Positions 1 to 6,117 of a stretch of 6,117 nucleotides of DNA are shown here, in pieces; the stretch's first letter is position 1, and every line of letters starts with the position of its first letter. Where the stretch lies: the NCBI GenBank assembly GCA_025966175.1, contig JAOPVN010000396.1:1-6117 (forward strand). Direction: 5' to 3'. Below the pieces are notes generated by a model, which saw only the letters and a list, made by a program, of their open reading frames with translations, was not told where the DNA came from and ran no database searches. Position numbers and translations under genes: made by a program. Source of the stretch: Modestobacter sp. Its GTDB lineage: Bacteria; Actinomycetota; Actinomycetes; Mycobacteriales; Geodermatophilaceae.

Positions 1-1509
1 TCGAGTTCGACGGCGGACGGCGAATGGCAGCAGGGGCCGGTGACCTTCGTGCATGCCGGGGCGGCGGCGCCGGCGCACATCGACCCGGCCCAGGCGGTCG
101 ACCTCGACTCGTTCACGGTCACGCGCAACCTGTACGACCCGCTGGTCTGGACCGACTCCGACCTGAAGACGATCCCCTGGCTGGCCACCGAGTGGACCAC
201 CTCCGAGGACGGCCTCACCACGACCTTCACCCTCCGTGACGGCGTGCAGTTCAGCGACGGCTCGCCGCTGACGTCCGCGGACGTGAAGCTGACCATCGAG
301 CGGATCCTCGCGCTACAGGCCGGGCCCTCGTACCTGTTCACCGACGTGACCGACGTCGAGGCGGTGGACGACCTCACCGTGGCGATCCACACCAAGCAGC
401 CGGACACCTACCTGCTGCCGCACCTGACCAAGGTGGGCATCCTGAGCTCGGCTGCCGTCGAGGCGCACCGCACCGACGACGACCCCTGGGCCACGGCGTG
501 GTTCGACGAGAACTCGGCCGGCTCCGGCCCGTACGTGCTCGGTGAGTGGCAGAAGGGCGTGCAGCTCACCATGGAGACGAACGAGGACTGGTGGAAGGGC
601 TGGGAGCCCGGCTCGATCGACACGGTGATCGACCAGTTCGTCACCGAGACGTCCTCCCGCATCCAGATGGTGGAGCAGGGCACCGCGGACTTCGCCTCGT
701 CGTGGCCGGCCAACGACGCCCTGCGCGTGGGCAAGCAGGACGGCTTCAGCCTGGTGAGCGTGCCGACCTTCGAGATCGAGCCGATGTTCTCGCTGAACAC
801 CCAGAAGGCGCCGTTCGACAACAAGCTGGTCCGTCAGGCCGCGCAGCTGGCGTTCGACTACGGCGCGGTCGTCGACTACTACCAGGGCGAGGCCACCACG
901 CCCGGCGGCCCGATCCCGAGTGACTACCCGGGCGCGAAGGACTTCCCGGCCTACGAGCAGGACCAGGCGAAGGCCAAGGAGCTCATCGCGCAGAGCGGCG
1001 TGGACCTCTCGAAGAACCCCGTGACCTTCGTGCTCCCCGCCGGGTACGACAGCTTCTCGGTCGGCGCCACGATCTTCCAGGAGTCGCTGCAGAAGGTCGG
1101 CTTCACCGTGGAGATCCAGCAGATGCCCTTCAGCCAGGTGATGTCCGCCTACTCCGACCCGGCGACGGCGGGTGAGGCCTCGGTCATCATCTCCAGCCCG
1201 TACTCGACGGACCCGACGGTCTTCCTCGGCAACTTCTACCTGCCCGGCGCGACGTACAACTTCTCGATGTACGACAACCCGCAGGTCACCTCGCTGGTCG
1301 AGCAGGCGCGTTCGAGCGTCGACCAGGCCGCCGCGGAGACCGCCCTGCAGGAGGCCGAGACGCTGATCCGCGATGACGCCCCGGCCATCTGGGCCGGCCG
1401 GCCGAACACGCTGGTCGCCGTGCCGGACTACGTCAAGGGCTACGAGATGGCCACCGTGGACTACCGCTGGACGATGTACTTCTGGCAGCTGCGGATCGCA
1501 GCGCACTGA
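1..1509 (+). CDS. ABC transporter substrate-binding protein, family 5 (peptide/nickel/opine type), 5' truncated
   Basis: This extracytoplasmic solute-binding protein would capture a peptide-like ligand outside the membrane and deliver it to the two permeases encoded just downstream. The reading frame is open from the first base of the window to a TGA at 1507-1509, giving 502 visible residues. A GTG at 40 is in frame but is not the true start, because the frame continues upstream and no signal peptide follows it. About 30 residues are probably missing, including the signal peptide and lipobox. Family-5 signatures are LATEWTTSEDGL (about residue 61), FSDGSPLTSADV (about 84), SGSGPYVLGEW (about 172) and YSTDPTVFLGNF (401-412), the last matching the DPxxFL region of DppA-like proteins. 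The visible part contains no cysteine, which suits an exported protein. The family assignment is firm. The ligand cannot be read from the sequence, and annotation as a dipeptide binder would be by family only. Confidence 0.93.
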   Translation, partial: SSSTADGEWQQGPVTFVHAGAAAPAHIDPAQAVDLDSFTVTRNLYDPLVWTDSDLKTIPWLATEWTTSEDGLTTTFTLRDGVQFSDGSPLTSADVKLTIERILALQAGPSYLFTDVTDVEAVDDLTVAIHTKQPDTYLLPHLTKVGILSSAAVEAHRTDDDPWATAWFDENSAGSGPYVLGEWQKGVQLTMETNEDWWKGWEPGSIDTVIDQFVTETSSRIQMVEQGTADFASSWPANDALRVGKQDGFSLVSVPTFEIEPMFSLNTQKAPFDNKLVRQAAQLAFDYGAVVDYYQGEATTPGGPIPSDYPGAKDFPAYEQDQAKAKELIAQSGVDLSKNPVTFVLPAGYDSFSVGATIFQESLQKVGFTVEIQQMPFSQVMSAYSDPATAGEASVIISSPYSTDPTVFLGNFYLPGATYNFSMYDNPQVTSLVEQARSSVDQAAAETALQEAETLIRDDAPAIWAGRPNTLVAVPDYVKGYEMATVDYRWTMYFWQLRIAAH

Positions 1510-1530
1510 TCACCCGGCCGGTCCCTCGGC

Positions 1531-1536
1531 AGGAAG
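1531..1536 (+). promoter_or_regulatory. Ribosome binding site supporting a TTG start
   Basis: AGGAAG lies 9 bases upstream of the TTG at 1546. It is the only Shine-Dalgarno-like element in the 36-bp gap after the binding-protein gene. It supports the rare TTG start of the first permease over the in-frame ATG at codon 11, which would remove the start of the first membrane helix. Confidence 0.6.
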
Positions 1537-1545
1537 CGTCCTCGA

Positions 1546-2559
1546 TTGCTCACCTATCTCCTGAAGCGTCTCGGATGGATGCTCGTGGTGCTGTTCTGCA
1601 TCACGGTCATCACGTTCGCGCTGGCCCGGGTCATCCCGGCCAACCCAGCCGCCTCCGCTGCCGGCCTGGGGGCCTCCGCGGAGCAGATCGCCGCCATCTC
1701 CCACCGGATGGGTCTCGATCAGCCGCTGGTCGACCAGTACTTCATCTACCTGCGGGGCATCCTCCAGCTGGACTTCGGCACCTCGATCGCGACGGGTTCC
1801 TCGGTCCGTACCGACCTGGGCCACTACCTGCCGGCGACCCTGGAGCTGATCGGCGTCAGCTTCGTCGTCTACCTGATCCTGGCCATCGCGCTCGGGGCGT
1901 GGTCCGCGGTGACCCGCTCCCGCTTCGTCGACGGCGCCATCCGGGTCGTCTCCATCGTCAGCTCGGCCGCCCCGGTCTTCTGGGTGGCGCTGATGCTGCA
2001 GCTCGTCTTCTTCGCCAACCTGGGCTGGCTGCCCAGCGGCGGCCGGCTCGACATCCGGGAGACCCCGCCGGACACGATCACCGGCTTGTACACGATCGAC
2101 ACGCTGCTGCACGGGGACGGCCCGCTGTTCGTCAGCGCGGTGACCCACCTCGTCCTGCCGGTGACCGCGGTGGTGCTGAGCATGCTCGGCGTCGGCGTCC
2201 GGCTGCTCCGGTCCAGCATCGGCGCGGAGCTGAACGAGGCCTACGTGCGCACCGCGGAGGCCAAGGGCATGCCGCCGGCCCGGATCCTCTTCCGGCACGT
2301 GCTGAAGAACGCGCTGAACCCCTTCGTCAGCATGAGCGGTGTCCAGCTCGGCTACCTGTTCGCCTGGATCATCCTGGTCGAGACGATCATGCAGTGGCCG
2401 GGCCTCGGGCTGTACGCGTTCAACTCCTTCCAGAGCGTGGACTACAACCCGATCATGGCGATCACGCTGGTCATCACCGCGTTGTTCCTGCTGATCAACC
2501 TGGTCGTGGACCTCATCTATCCCCTGCTCGACCCACGCATCCGATTGGCGGCGAGCTGA
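1546..2559 (+). CDS. ABC transporter permease, DppB/OppB type
   Basis: This is the first inner-membrane subunit of the importer, forming half of the translocation channel. It has 337 residues, a usual length for DppB/OppB. The TTG start gives MLTYLLKRLGWM, the typical N-terminus of this family, in which a short basic segment leads into helix 1. Likely membrane segments are at residues 9-29, 98-122, 131-157, 194-218, 262-283 and 303-327, with a long external loop at about 30-97 after the first helix. The cytoplasmic EAA loop that docks the ATPase is at about 231-260, with EAYVRTAEAKGM followed by the FRHVLKNALNPF segment. VETIMQWPGLG at 278-288 is another DppB hallmark. The gene follows the binding-protein gene by 36 bp, and its stop is one base before the next start, so co-transcription with both is expected. 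The substrate is not shown by the sequence. Confidence 0.95.
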   Translation: MLTYLLKRLGWMLVVLFCITVITFALARVIPANPAASAAGLGASAEQIAAISHRMGLDQPLVDQYFIYLRGILQLDFGTSIATGSSVRTDLGHYLPATLELIGVSFVVYLILAIALGAWSAVTRSRFVDGAIRVVSIVSSAAPVFWVALMLQLVFFANLGWLPSGGRLDIRETPPDTITGLYTIDTLLHGDGPLFVSAVTHLVLPVTAVVLSMLGVGVRLLRSSIGAELNEAYVRTAEAKGMPPARILFRHVLKNALNPFVSMSGVQLGYLFAWIILVETIMQWPGLGLYAFNSFQSVDYNPIMAITLVITALFLLINLVVDLIYPLLDPRIRLAAS

Positions 2560-2560
2560 C

Positions 2561-3442
2561 GTGGCCTCAGCAGTGAACGCAGCGCCGACACCCGAGGTCG
2601 TACCGGTCCGGCCACGACGCCGGTTCCGCCCCGGCCTGGCCACGGTGGGCGGCGTCATCGTGGCGCTCTTCGTGGTCATGGCGGTGGCGCCGGGCCTGTT
2701 CAGCAGCCAGAGCACGACCGCGCTGGACGTGGGGCAGAAGTTGCTCCCGCCGAGCCTGGACCACCTGTTCGGCACCGACGAGGTGGGCCGGGACATCTTC
2801 TCCCGGGTCGTCCACGGCGCCCGCTACACGTTGTCGATGTCGGTGGCGATCGTCGTCGTCGCGGCCATCATCGGCACGCTGCTCGGCCTGATCGCCGGCT
2901 ACGTCGGCCGCTGGGTCGACCAGCTGATCATGCGGATCACCGACGTCTTCTTCTCGCTGCCGACCTTCGTCGTCGCGATGTCGCTCGCCGTCGTCCTGGG
3001 GCGCGGCATGCTCTCGCTGGTCTTCGCGCTGAGTATCGTCTGGTGGCCGACGTACACCCGGCTGGTCCGCGGCATGGTGCTCGGCATCCGGGAGCGGCCG
3101 CACGTGCGCTCGGCCCAGGCCATCGGCGCCGGCCGGATCCGGATCCTGCGGCACCACATCGTGCCGTTCCTGACCCACGAGCTGATCGTGCGCGGGACCC
3201 AGGACATCGGTTACGCCATCGTCGCCGTCTCCAGCCTGAGCTTCATCGGCGTCGGGGCCCAGCCGCCCAGCCCCGAGTGGGGGCTCGTGCTCTCCGGTGC
3301 GCGCTCCTACATCACCTCGTCCTGGGCGTACCCGCTGTTCCCCGGGCTCACGATCATCGTCGCGACGCTCGGCTTCTCCCTGCTCGGCGACGCGCTGAGC
3401 GACCGGGCCCGGCCGGGTTCACGCCGCCGGGGTCTGTCGTGA
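2561..3442 (+). CDS. ABC transporter permease, DppC/OppC type
   Basis: This is the second channel subunit of the importer and should pair with the DppB-type protein encoded upstream. It has 293 residues. A polar, basic N-terminal tail of about 25 residues precedes helix 1 (about 27-47). The OppC signature GTDEVGRDIFSRVVHGAR is at 71-88. Further helices lie at about 91-115, 126-147, 149-170, 211-233 and 257-277. The EAA-type loop is at about 181-204 (HVRSAQAIGAG, then RHHIVPF), and GVGAQPPSPEWG at 230-241 is the conserved C-terminal motif. The GTG at 2561 begins one base after the preceding stop, so translation is probably coupled. No clear Shine-Dalgarno element is present. A second in-frame GTG at 2573 is possible and would shorten only the N-terminal tail. 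The C-terminus ends in a basic, arginine-rich stretch. Confidence 0.95.
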   Translation: MASAVNAAPTPEVVPVRPRRRFRPGLATVGGVIVALFVVMAVAPGLFSSQSTTALDVGQKLLPPSLDHLFGTDEVGRDIFSRVVHGARYTLSMSVAIVVVAAIIGTLLGLIAGYVGRWVDQLIMRITDVFFSLPTFVVAMSLAVVLGRGMLSLVFALSIVWWPTYTRLVRGMVLGIRERPHVRSAQAIGAGRIRILRHHIVPFLTHELIVRGTQDIGYAIVAVSSLSFIGVGAQPPSPEWGLVLSGARSYITSSWAYPLFPGLTIIVATLGFSLLGDALSDRARPGSRRRGLS

Positions 3443-3495
3443 CCTCGACGCCCACGCACCCGTCCCCTCCGCACCCCTCGACAGGAGTTCCCACC
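3443..3495 (+). other. 53-bp intergenic leader, the longest gap in the operon
   Basis: This pyrimidine-rich, C-dominated spacer lies between the second permease and the amidohydrolase gene. It has no clear -10/-35 pair, no terminator-like hairpin followed by T residues and no convincing operator. Its only recognisable element is the ribosome binding site at its end. The change from 1-36 bp gaps to 53 bp may mark the boundary between a transport module and an enzyme module. Confidence 0.5.
3483..3487 (+). promoter_or_regulatory. Ribosome binding site fixing the amidohydrolase start
   Basis: AGGAG sits 8 bases upstream of the ATG at 3496. It fixes that start even though the same frame stays open back to 3043 inside the permease gene. 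The protein from 3496 begins MDLVITGGEVVT, the normal N-terminus of cyclic amidohydrolases. Confidence 0.8.
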
Positions 3496-4956
3496 ATGGA
3501 CCTGGTCATCACCGGCGGCGAGGTCGTCACCGCCGGCAGCCGCGGGATCGCCGACATCGGCGTGTCCGGCGGGAAGATCGTCCAGATCGGCGGGGAGGTG
3601 CCGATCGACGCGTCGACCCGGGTCCTCGACGCGGCCGGCAGGTTCGTGATCCCCGGCGGCGTGGACATGCACGTCCACCTCTCCCCCGCCTACATCCCCG
3701 CGGGGGTGGGCCCCGGTGGCGTGACGCCCACCGGTGACCAGGCGCTGGTCGACGACGTGCTCGCCTGGGCCGACGACTTCGTCAGCGGCTCGCACGCGGC
3801 GGCCGCCGGTGGCATCACCACGATCGGCAACATGACCTTCTCCCAGACCGGCGAGCAGCCGGTCGAGGCCGTGGCGCGCACCGCGAAGGACGCCGCGCGG
3901 GACAGCATCGTGGACTTCGTGCTGCACCCGGTGCTGCTCACCGCCCAGGGTATGGCCGAGCAGGTCGAGGAGCTGGCCGCCGCGGGCTGCGCCAGCGTCA
4001 AGTTCTTCATGATGTTCGACAGCTTCGACGCCGAGTCCGCGGACTACGTCAAGGTGCTGGCCCGGGCCGGCGAGCAGGGCCTGGTCACGATGATCCACTG
4101 CGAGGACGCCTGCGTGGTCGGGCACGTGACCGGCGAGCTGGTGCACGCCGGGCACACCCACCCGCGCAACTACGGCCGCAGCCGGCCGGCCTACGCGGAG
4201 GCCGTCGCGGTCGCCCGGGCCGTCGCCTACGCCGAGGCGACCGGCTCGCCGATCTACATCGTCCACCTGTCCAGCCGGGAGGCCCTGGACATCGCGACCC
4301 GGGCCCGGGCCCGAGGCGTCCCGGTCTTCGTCGAGACCCGCCCGATCTACCTGCTGTTCGACGAGAGCTACCTCGACCGCGAGGACGGCGGGCTCTACGT
4401 CGGCAACCCGCCGCTGCGGACCACCGACGACGTCAGCGCGCTGTGGGGCGGGCTGGCCAGCGGCGCGATCGACACCGTCTGCACCGACCACGCCCCGGCG
4501 CTGAAGGCGGACAAGATCGGCCCGGACGTCAACATCACGACGGTCGCTCCCGGCATGGCCGACCTGGAGACGATGCTGCCGCTGGTCTACACCGAGGGCG
4601 TCCGCAAGGGCCGGCTCACGATGGAGCAGTTCGTGGAGGTCACCTCCACCAACGCGGCCCGGATCTTCGGGATCTACCCGCAGAAGGGCACCATCGCCGT
4701 CGGCAGCGACGCCGACCTGGTGATCTGGGACCCCGCCACCCAGTCCTCCTTCGACGGCGCCAGCACCCACACCCGCACCGACTTCAGCCTCTACGACGGC
4801 TGGCAGGTCGAGGGCGGCCCCGTCACCACCATCAGCCGGGGCGTCGTCGTCTACGACGACCGCGCGATCGTCGCCGGGGACTCCCGGGGGCAGCTCGTGC
4901 GCAAGGCGCCCGGCACCCAGACCACCCACTCCGGAGGAGTCAGCCATGAGCAGTGA
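3496..4956 (+). CDS. Cyclic amidohydrolase, hydantoinase/dihydropyrimidinase family
   Basis: This is a cytosolic metal-dependent enzyme of the amidohydrolase superfamily, whose members hydrolyse cyclic amide or ureide rings. It has 486 residues, about the family length. The dinuclear metal centre looks complete: H59 and H61 (DMHVH), K169 as the probable carbamylated lysine (ASVKFF), H201 (MIHCED), H257 (YIVHLSS) and D331 (CTDHAP). The C-terminal part has the family pattern GTIAVGSDADLVIWDP, then an STHTRTDFSLYDG segment that matches hydantoinases and dihydropyrimidinases better than allantoinases or dihydroorotases. Aligned by eye, the ring-binding Tyr, Ser and Asn of D-hydantoinase correspond to F174, N304 and T349, and the loop after H61 is about 20 residues longer than usual. 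Canonical hydantoinase or dihydropyrimidinase activity is therefore doubtful. The last 11 bases overlap the CapA-like gene. The position inside an importer operon suggests that it acts on the imported compound. Confidence 0.9.
   Translation: MDLVITGGEVVTAGSRGIADIGVSGGKIVQIGGEVPIDASTRVLDAAGRFVIPGGVDMHVHLSPAYIPAGVGPGGVTPTGDQALVDDVLAWADDFVSGSHAAAAGGITTIGNMTFSQTGEQPVEAVARTAKDAARDSIVDFVLHPVLLTAQGMAEQVEELAAAGCASVKFFMMFDSFDAESADYVKVLARAGEQGLVTMIHCEDACVVGHVTGELVHAGHTHPRNYGRSRPAYAEAVAVARAVAYAEATGSPIYIVHLSSREALDIATRARARGVPVFVETRPIYLLFDESYLDREDGGLYVGNPPLRTTDDVSALWGGLASGAIDTVCTDHAPALKADKIGPDVNITTVAPGMADLETMLPLVYTEGVRKGRLTMEQFVEVTSTNAARIFGIYPQKGTIAVGSDADLVIWDPATQSSFDGASTHTRTDFSLYDGWQVEGGPVTTISRGVVVYDDRAIVAGDSRGQLVRKAPGTQTTHSGGVSHEQ
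4933..4939 (+). promoter_or_regulatory. Strong ribosome binding site inside the end of the amidohydrolase gene
   Basis: GGAGGAG lies 6 bases upstream of the ATG at 4946, within the final codons of the amidohydrolase gene. It is the strongest Shine-Dalgarno element in the window. It supports independent as well as coupled translation of the CapA-like gene, whose start lies 11 bases inside the upstream gene. Confidence 0.85.
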
Positions 4957-6019
4957 GTTCACCCTGGCCGCGGTCGGCGACGTCGTGCTGACCCGGTCCT
5001 GGACCCGGGACGAGGACACCGACCCCCGATTCCTGGAGGTCGTGGAGCTGCTCGGCGGCGCCGACCTGGCCTTCGCCAACCTCGAGTCGGCGGTCAGCCG
5101 CACCGGGTACTCCCGGGACAAGATGGTCACCCTGCGCAGCGACCCGGAGCTGGCCGACGACCTCAAGCGGATGCACTTCGACGTCTTCTCGGTGGCCAAC
5201 AACCACACGCTGGACTACGGCGAGGACTCGCTGGTCTCCATGCTGGACACGCTCGCGGCCACCGGCCTGCACGCCGTGGGGGCCGGCCGGGACCTCGAGG
5301 GTGCACTGACCCCCGCCGTCGTCGAGAGCAACGGCGCCCGGGTCGCCTTCTTCGCGGCCAGCTGCCTCCTGCCGCTGGGCTCGGCGGCCGGCCCGGCCCG
5401 CCCCGGCCTGGCACCGCTGCGCATCCGCACCTCCTTCGAGATCGATGCCTACATGGAGATGGAGGAGCCCGGGCACGCCCCCGCCGTCCACACCGTGCCG
5501 GACGAGGCGGACCTGGCCGCGCTCTGCGCCCGGATCGCCGAGGTGCGCGACTCGGTGGACTTCGTCGCCGTCTCCGTGCACATGGGCTTCGGGGTGGGCG
5601 AGGAGGTCGCCGAGTACCAGCGCCCGCTCGCCCACGCGCTCATCGACGCCGGTGCGGACGTGGTGCTCGGCAACCACGCGCACGTCATCCAGGGCATCGA
5701 GACCTACCGCGGCAAGGCGATCCTCTACAGCCCGAGCAACTTCGTGGCCCAGCAGCCGCGGGAAGGACAGCCCCCGGCGGTGCTGGACCTCTACGCCAAG
5801 ATGTCCACCGACGCCTACCTGGCCTTCCTGGACGTCGCCGCCGACGGCGGTTACCGGATGCGGATCGTCCCCACCGTCGCCAACGACAACGGCCTGCCCG
5901 TGGCCGCGACCGGGGCGGACTTCGACCGGATCGCCGCCCGGCTCGTCCGGCTGTCCGCGCCGCTGGAGACCTCCGTCGTGGTGGACGGCCCGGACATCAC
6001 CCTCGAGTTCGGTCGCTGA
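4946..6019 (+). CDS. CapA-family (PGA_cap) metallophosphoesterase-fold protein, no export signal
   Basis: The 357-residue protein belongs to the CapA/PgsA family, which has a calcineurin-like metallophosphoesterase fold. The name comes from poly-gamma-glutamate capsule proteins, but most family members have no proven reaction. Family motifs in order are LAAVGDVVLTR (D12), FANLES (N46, E48), VANNHTLDYG (N85, N86, H87, D90), VSVHMGFG (H212), YQRPLAHALIDAGAD, GNHAHVIQGIE (N243, H244, H246) and a YSPSNF segment (261-266) where relatives usually have YSLGNF. Residues about 140-200 form the variable insert between the two halves of the fold. The N-terminus starts directly at the first beta strand, with no signal peptide or membrane anchor, so the protein is predicted to be cytosolic, unlike membrane-bound capsule CapA. 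No capB, capC or capD-like gene is nearby, so a capsule role is unlikely. A role in processing the imported substrate together with the amidohydrolase is an inference from gene order. Confidence 0.9.
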   Translation: MSSEFTLAAVGDVVLTRSWTRDEDTDPRFLEVVELLGGADLAFANLESAVSRTGYSRDKMVTLRSDPELADDLKRMHFDVFSVANNHTLDYGEDSLVSMLDTLAATGLHAVGAGRDLEGALTPAVVESNGARVAFFAASCLLPLGSAAGPARPGLAPLRIRTSFEIDAYMEMEEPGHAPAVHTVPDEADLAALCARIAEVRDSVDFVAVSVHMGFGVGEEVAEYQRPLAHALIDAGADVVLGNHAHVIQGIETYRGKAILYSPSNFVAQQPREGQPPAVLDLYAKMSTDAYLAFLDVAADGGYRMRIVPTVANDNGLPVAATGADFDRIAARLVRLSAPLETSVVVDGPDITLEFGR

Positions 6020-6024
6020 CCTCC

Positions 6025-6117
6025 GTGGAAGAGACCGCCATCCTCGAGGTGCGCGACCTGCGCACCCACGTGGACTCCGAGCGCGGCACCGTCCGCGCCG
6101 TCGACGGGGTGAGCTTC
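6025..6117 (+). CDS. ABC transporter ATP-binding protein, DppD/OppD type, 3' truncated
   Basis: Only the first 31 codons are in the window, starting at a GTG five bases after the CapA-like stop. The translation contains LEVRDLRTHVDSERGTVRAV followed by DGVSF, the standard first beta strands of peptide-importer ATPases (usually LLEVRDLRTHF...GTVRAVDGVSF). The Walker A motif would begin about 10-15 residues past the window end and cannot be checked. It most likely energises the two permeases encoded upstream. No clear Shine-Dalgarno element precedes the GTG, so translation is probably coupled to the CapA-like gene. Confidence 0.85.
   Translation, partial: MEETAILEVRDLRTHVDSERGTVRAVDGVSF

Noticed and set aside
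40..42. GTG as the start of the binding-protein gene
   Set aside because: The frame is open upstream to the window edge, and no signal peptide follows this codon, so the true start lies before the window.
313..1506. 397-codon open frame on the - strand opposite the binding-protein gene
   Set aside because: It is an antisense shadow of a well-supported binding protein, with a repetitive Arg/Val/Gly/Leu-rich translation and no family motif.
1510..2796. 428-codon open frame on the - strand opposite the first permease
   Set aside because: It spans two real genes and an intergenic gap, and its translation is a compositional Arg/Asp/Gln/His-rich stretch without a recognisable fold.
3043..3495. 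N-terminal extension of the amidohydrolase, since its frame is open from 3043
   Set aside because: It would overlap about 400 bases of the second permease, encodes Arg/Ala/Pro/His-rich sequence, and the ATG at 3496 has a good ribosome binding site and the normal family N-terminus.
3661..3678. Inverted repeat GTGGAC/GTCCAC with a 6-base loop
   Set aside because: It lies inside the codons for the conserved metal-binding VDMHVH segment, so the protein sequence explains it.
3696..3705. Perfect 10-base palindrome CCCCGCGGGG
   Set aside because: It is inside a coding region, and such GC palindromes are expected by chance at this base composition. It has no partner copy or promoter context.
3307..5208. 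633-codon open frame on the - strand opposite the amidohydrolase gene
   Set aside because: Its translation is low-complexity and rich in Gly, Val, Asp, Arg and His, with no domain. It is the usual shadow of a GC-rich gene with G/C third positions, and the + strand protein there has clear motifs throughout.

Overview
The window is about 70% G+C, with strongly G/C-biased third codon positions, GTG and TTG starts and tightly packed genes. This points to a high-GC actinomycete. A Geodermatophilaceae- or Pseudonocardia-like source is possible, but the sequence alone does not fix the genus.

All genes lie on the + strand and look like one operon cut at both ends. In order they are: the 3' part of a family-5 (peptide/nickel/opine type) extracytoplasmic substrate-binding protein (1-1509); a DppB/OppB-type permease with a TTG start (1546-2559); a DppC/OppC-type permease (2561-3442); a cyclic amidohydrolase of the hydantoinase/dihydropyrimidinase family (3496-4956); a CapA-family (PGA_cap) metallophosphoesterase-fold protein without an export signal (4946-6019); and the first 31 codons of a DppD/OppD-type ATPase (6025 to the window end). 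Intergenic distances are 36, 1 and 53 bp, an 11-bp overlap, and 5 bp. No terminator or internal promoter was seen.

The main point of interest is that the two enzyme genes sit between the permeases and the ATPase of one ABC importer. The simplest reading is a scavenging operon. The binding protein captures a peptide-like or cyclic-amide compound, the ABC system imports it, and the cytosolic amidohydrolase opens a cyclic amide bond. The cytosolic CapA-like protein would then act on the same compound or its product. The amidohydrolase keeps all six metal-centre residues. However, the three positions that bind the hydantoin or dihydropyrimidine ring in characterised relatives look substituted, and the loop after the HxH motif is clearly lengthened. 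Its substrate is therefore probably not a plain hydantoin or dihydrouracil. No RNA gene, mobile element, CRISPR array or notable repeat was found. The many long antisense open frames are by-products of the GC-rich codon bias.
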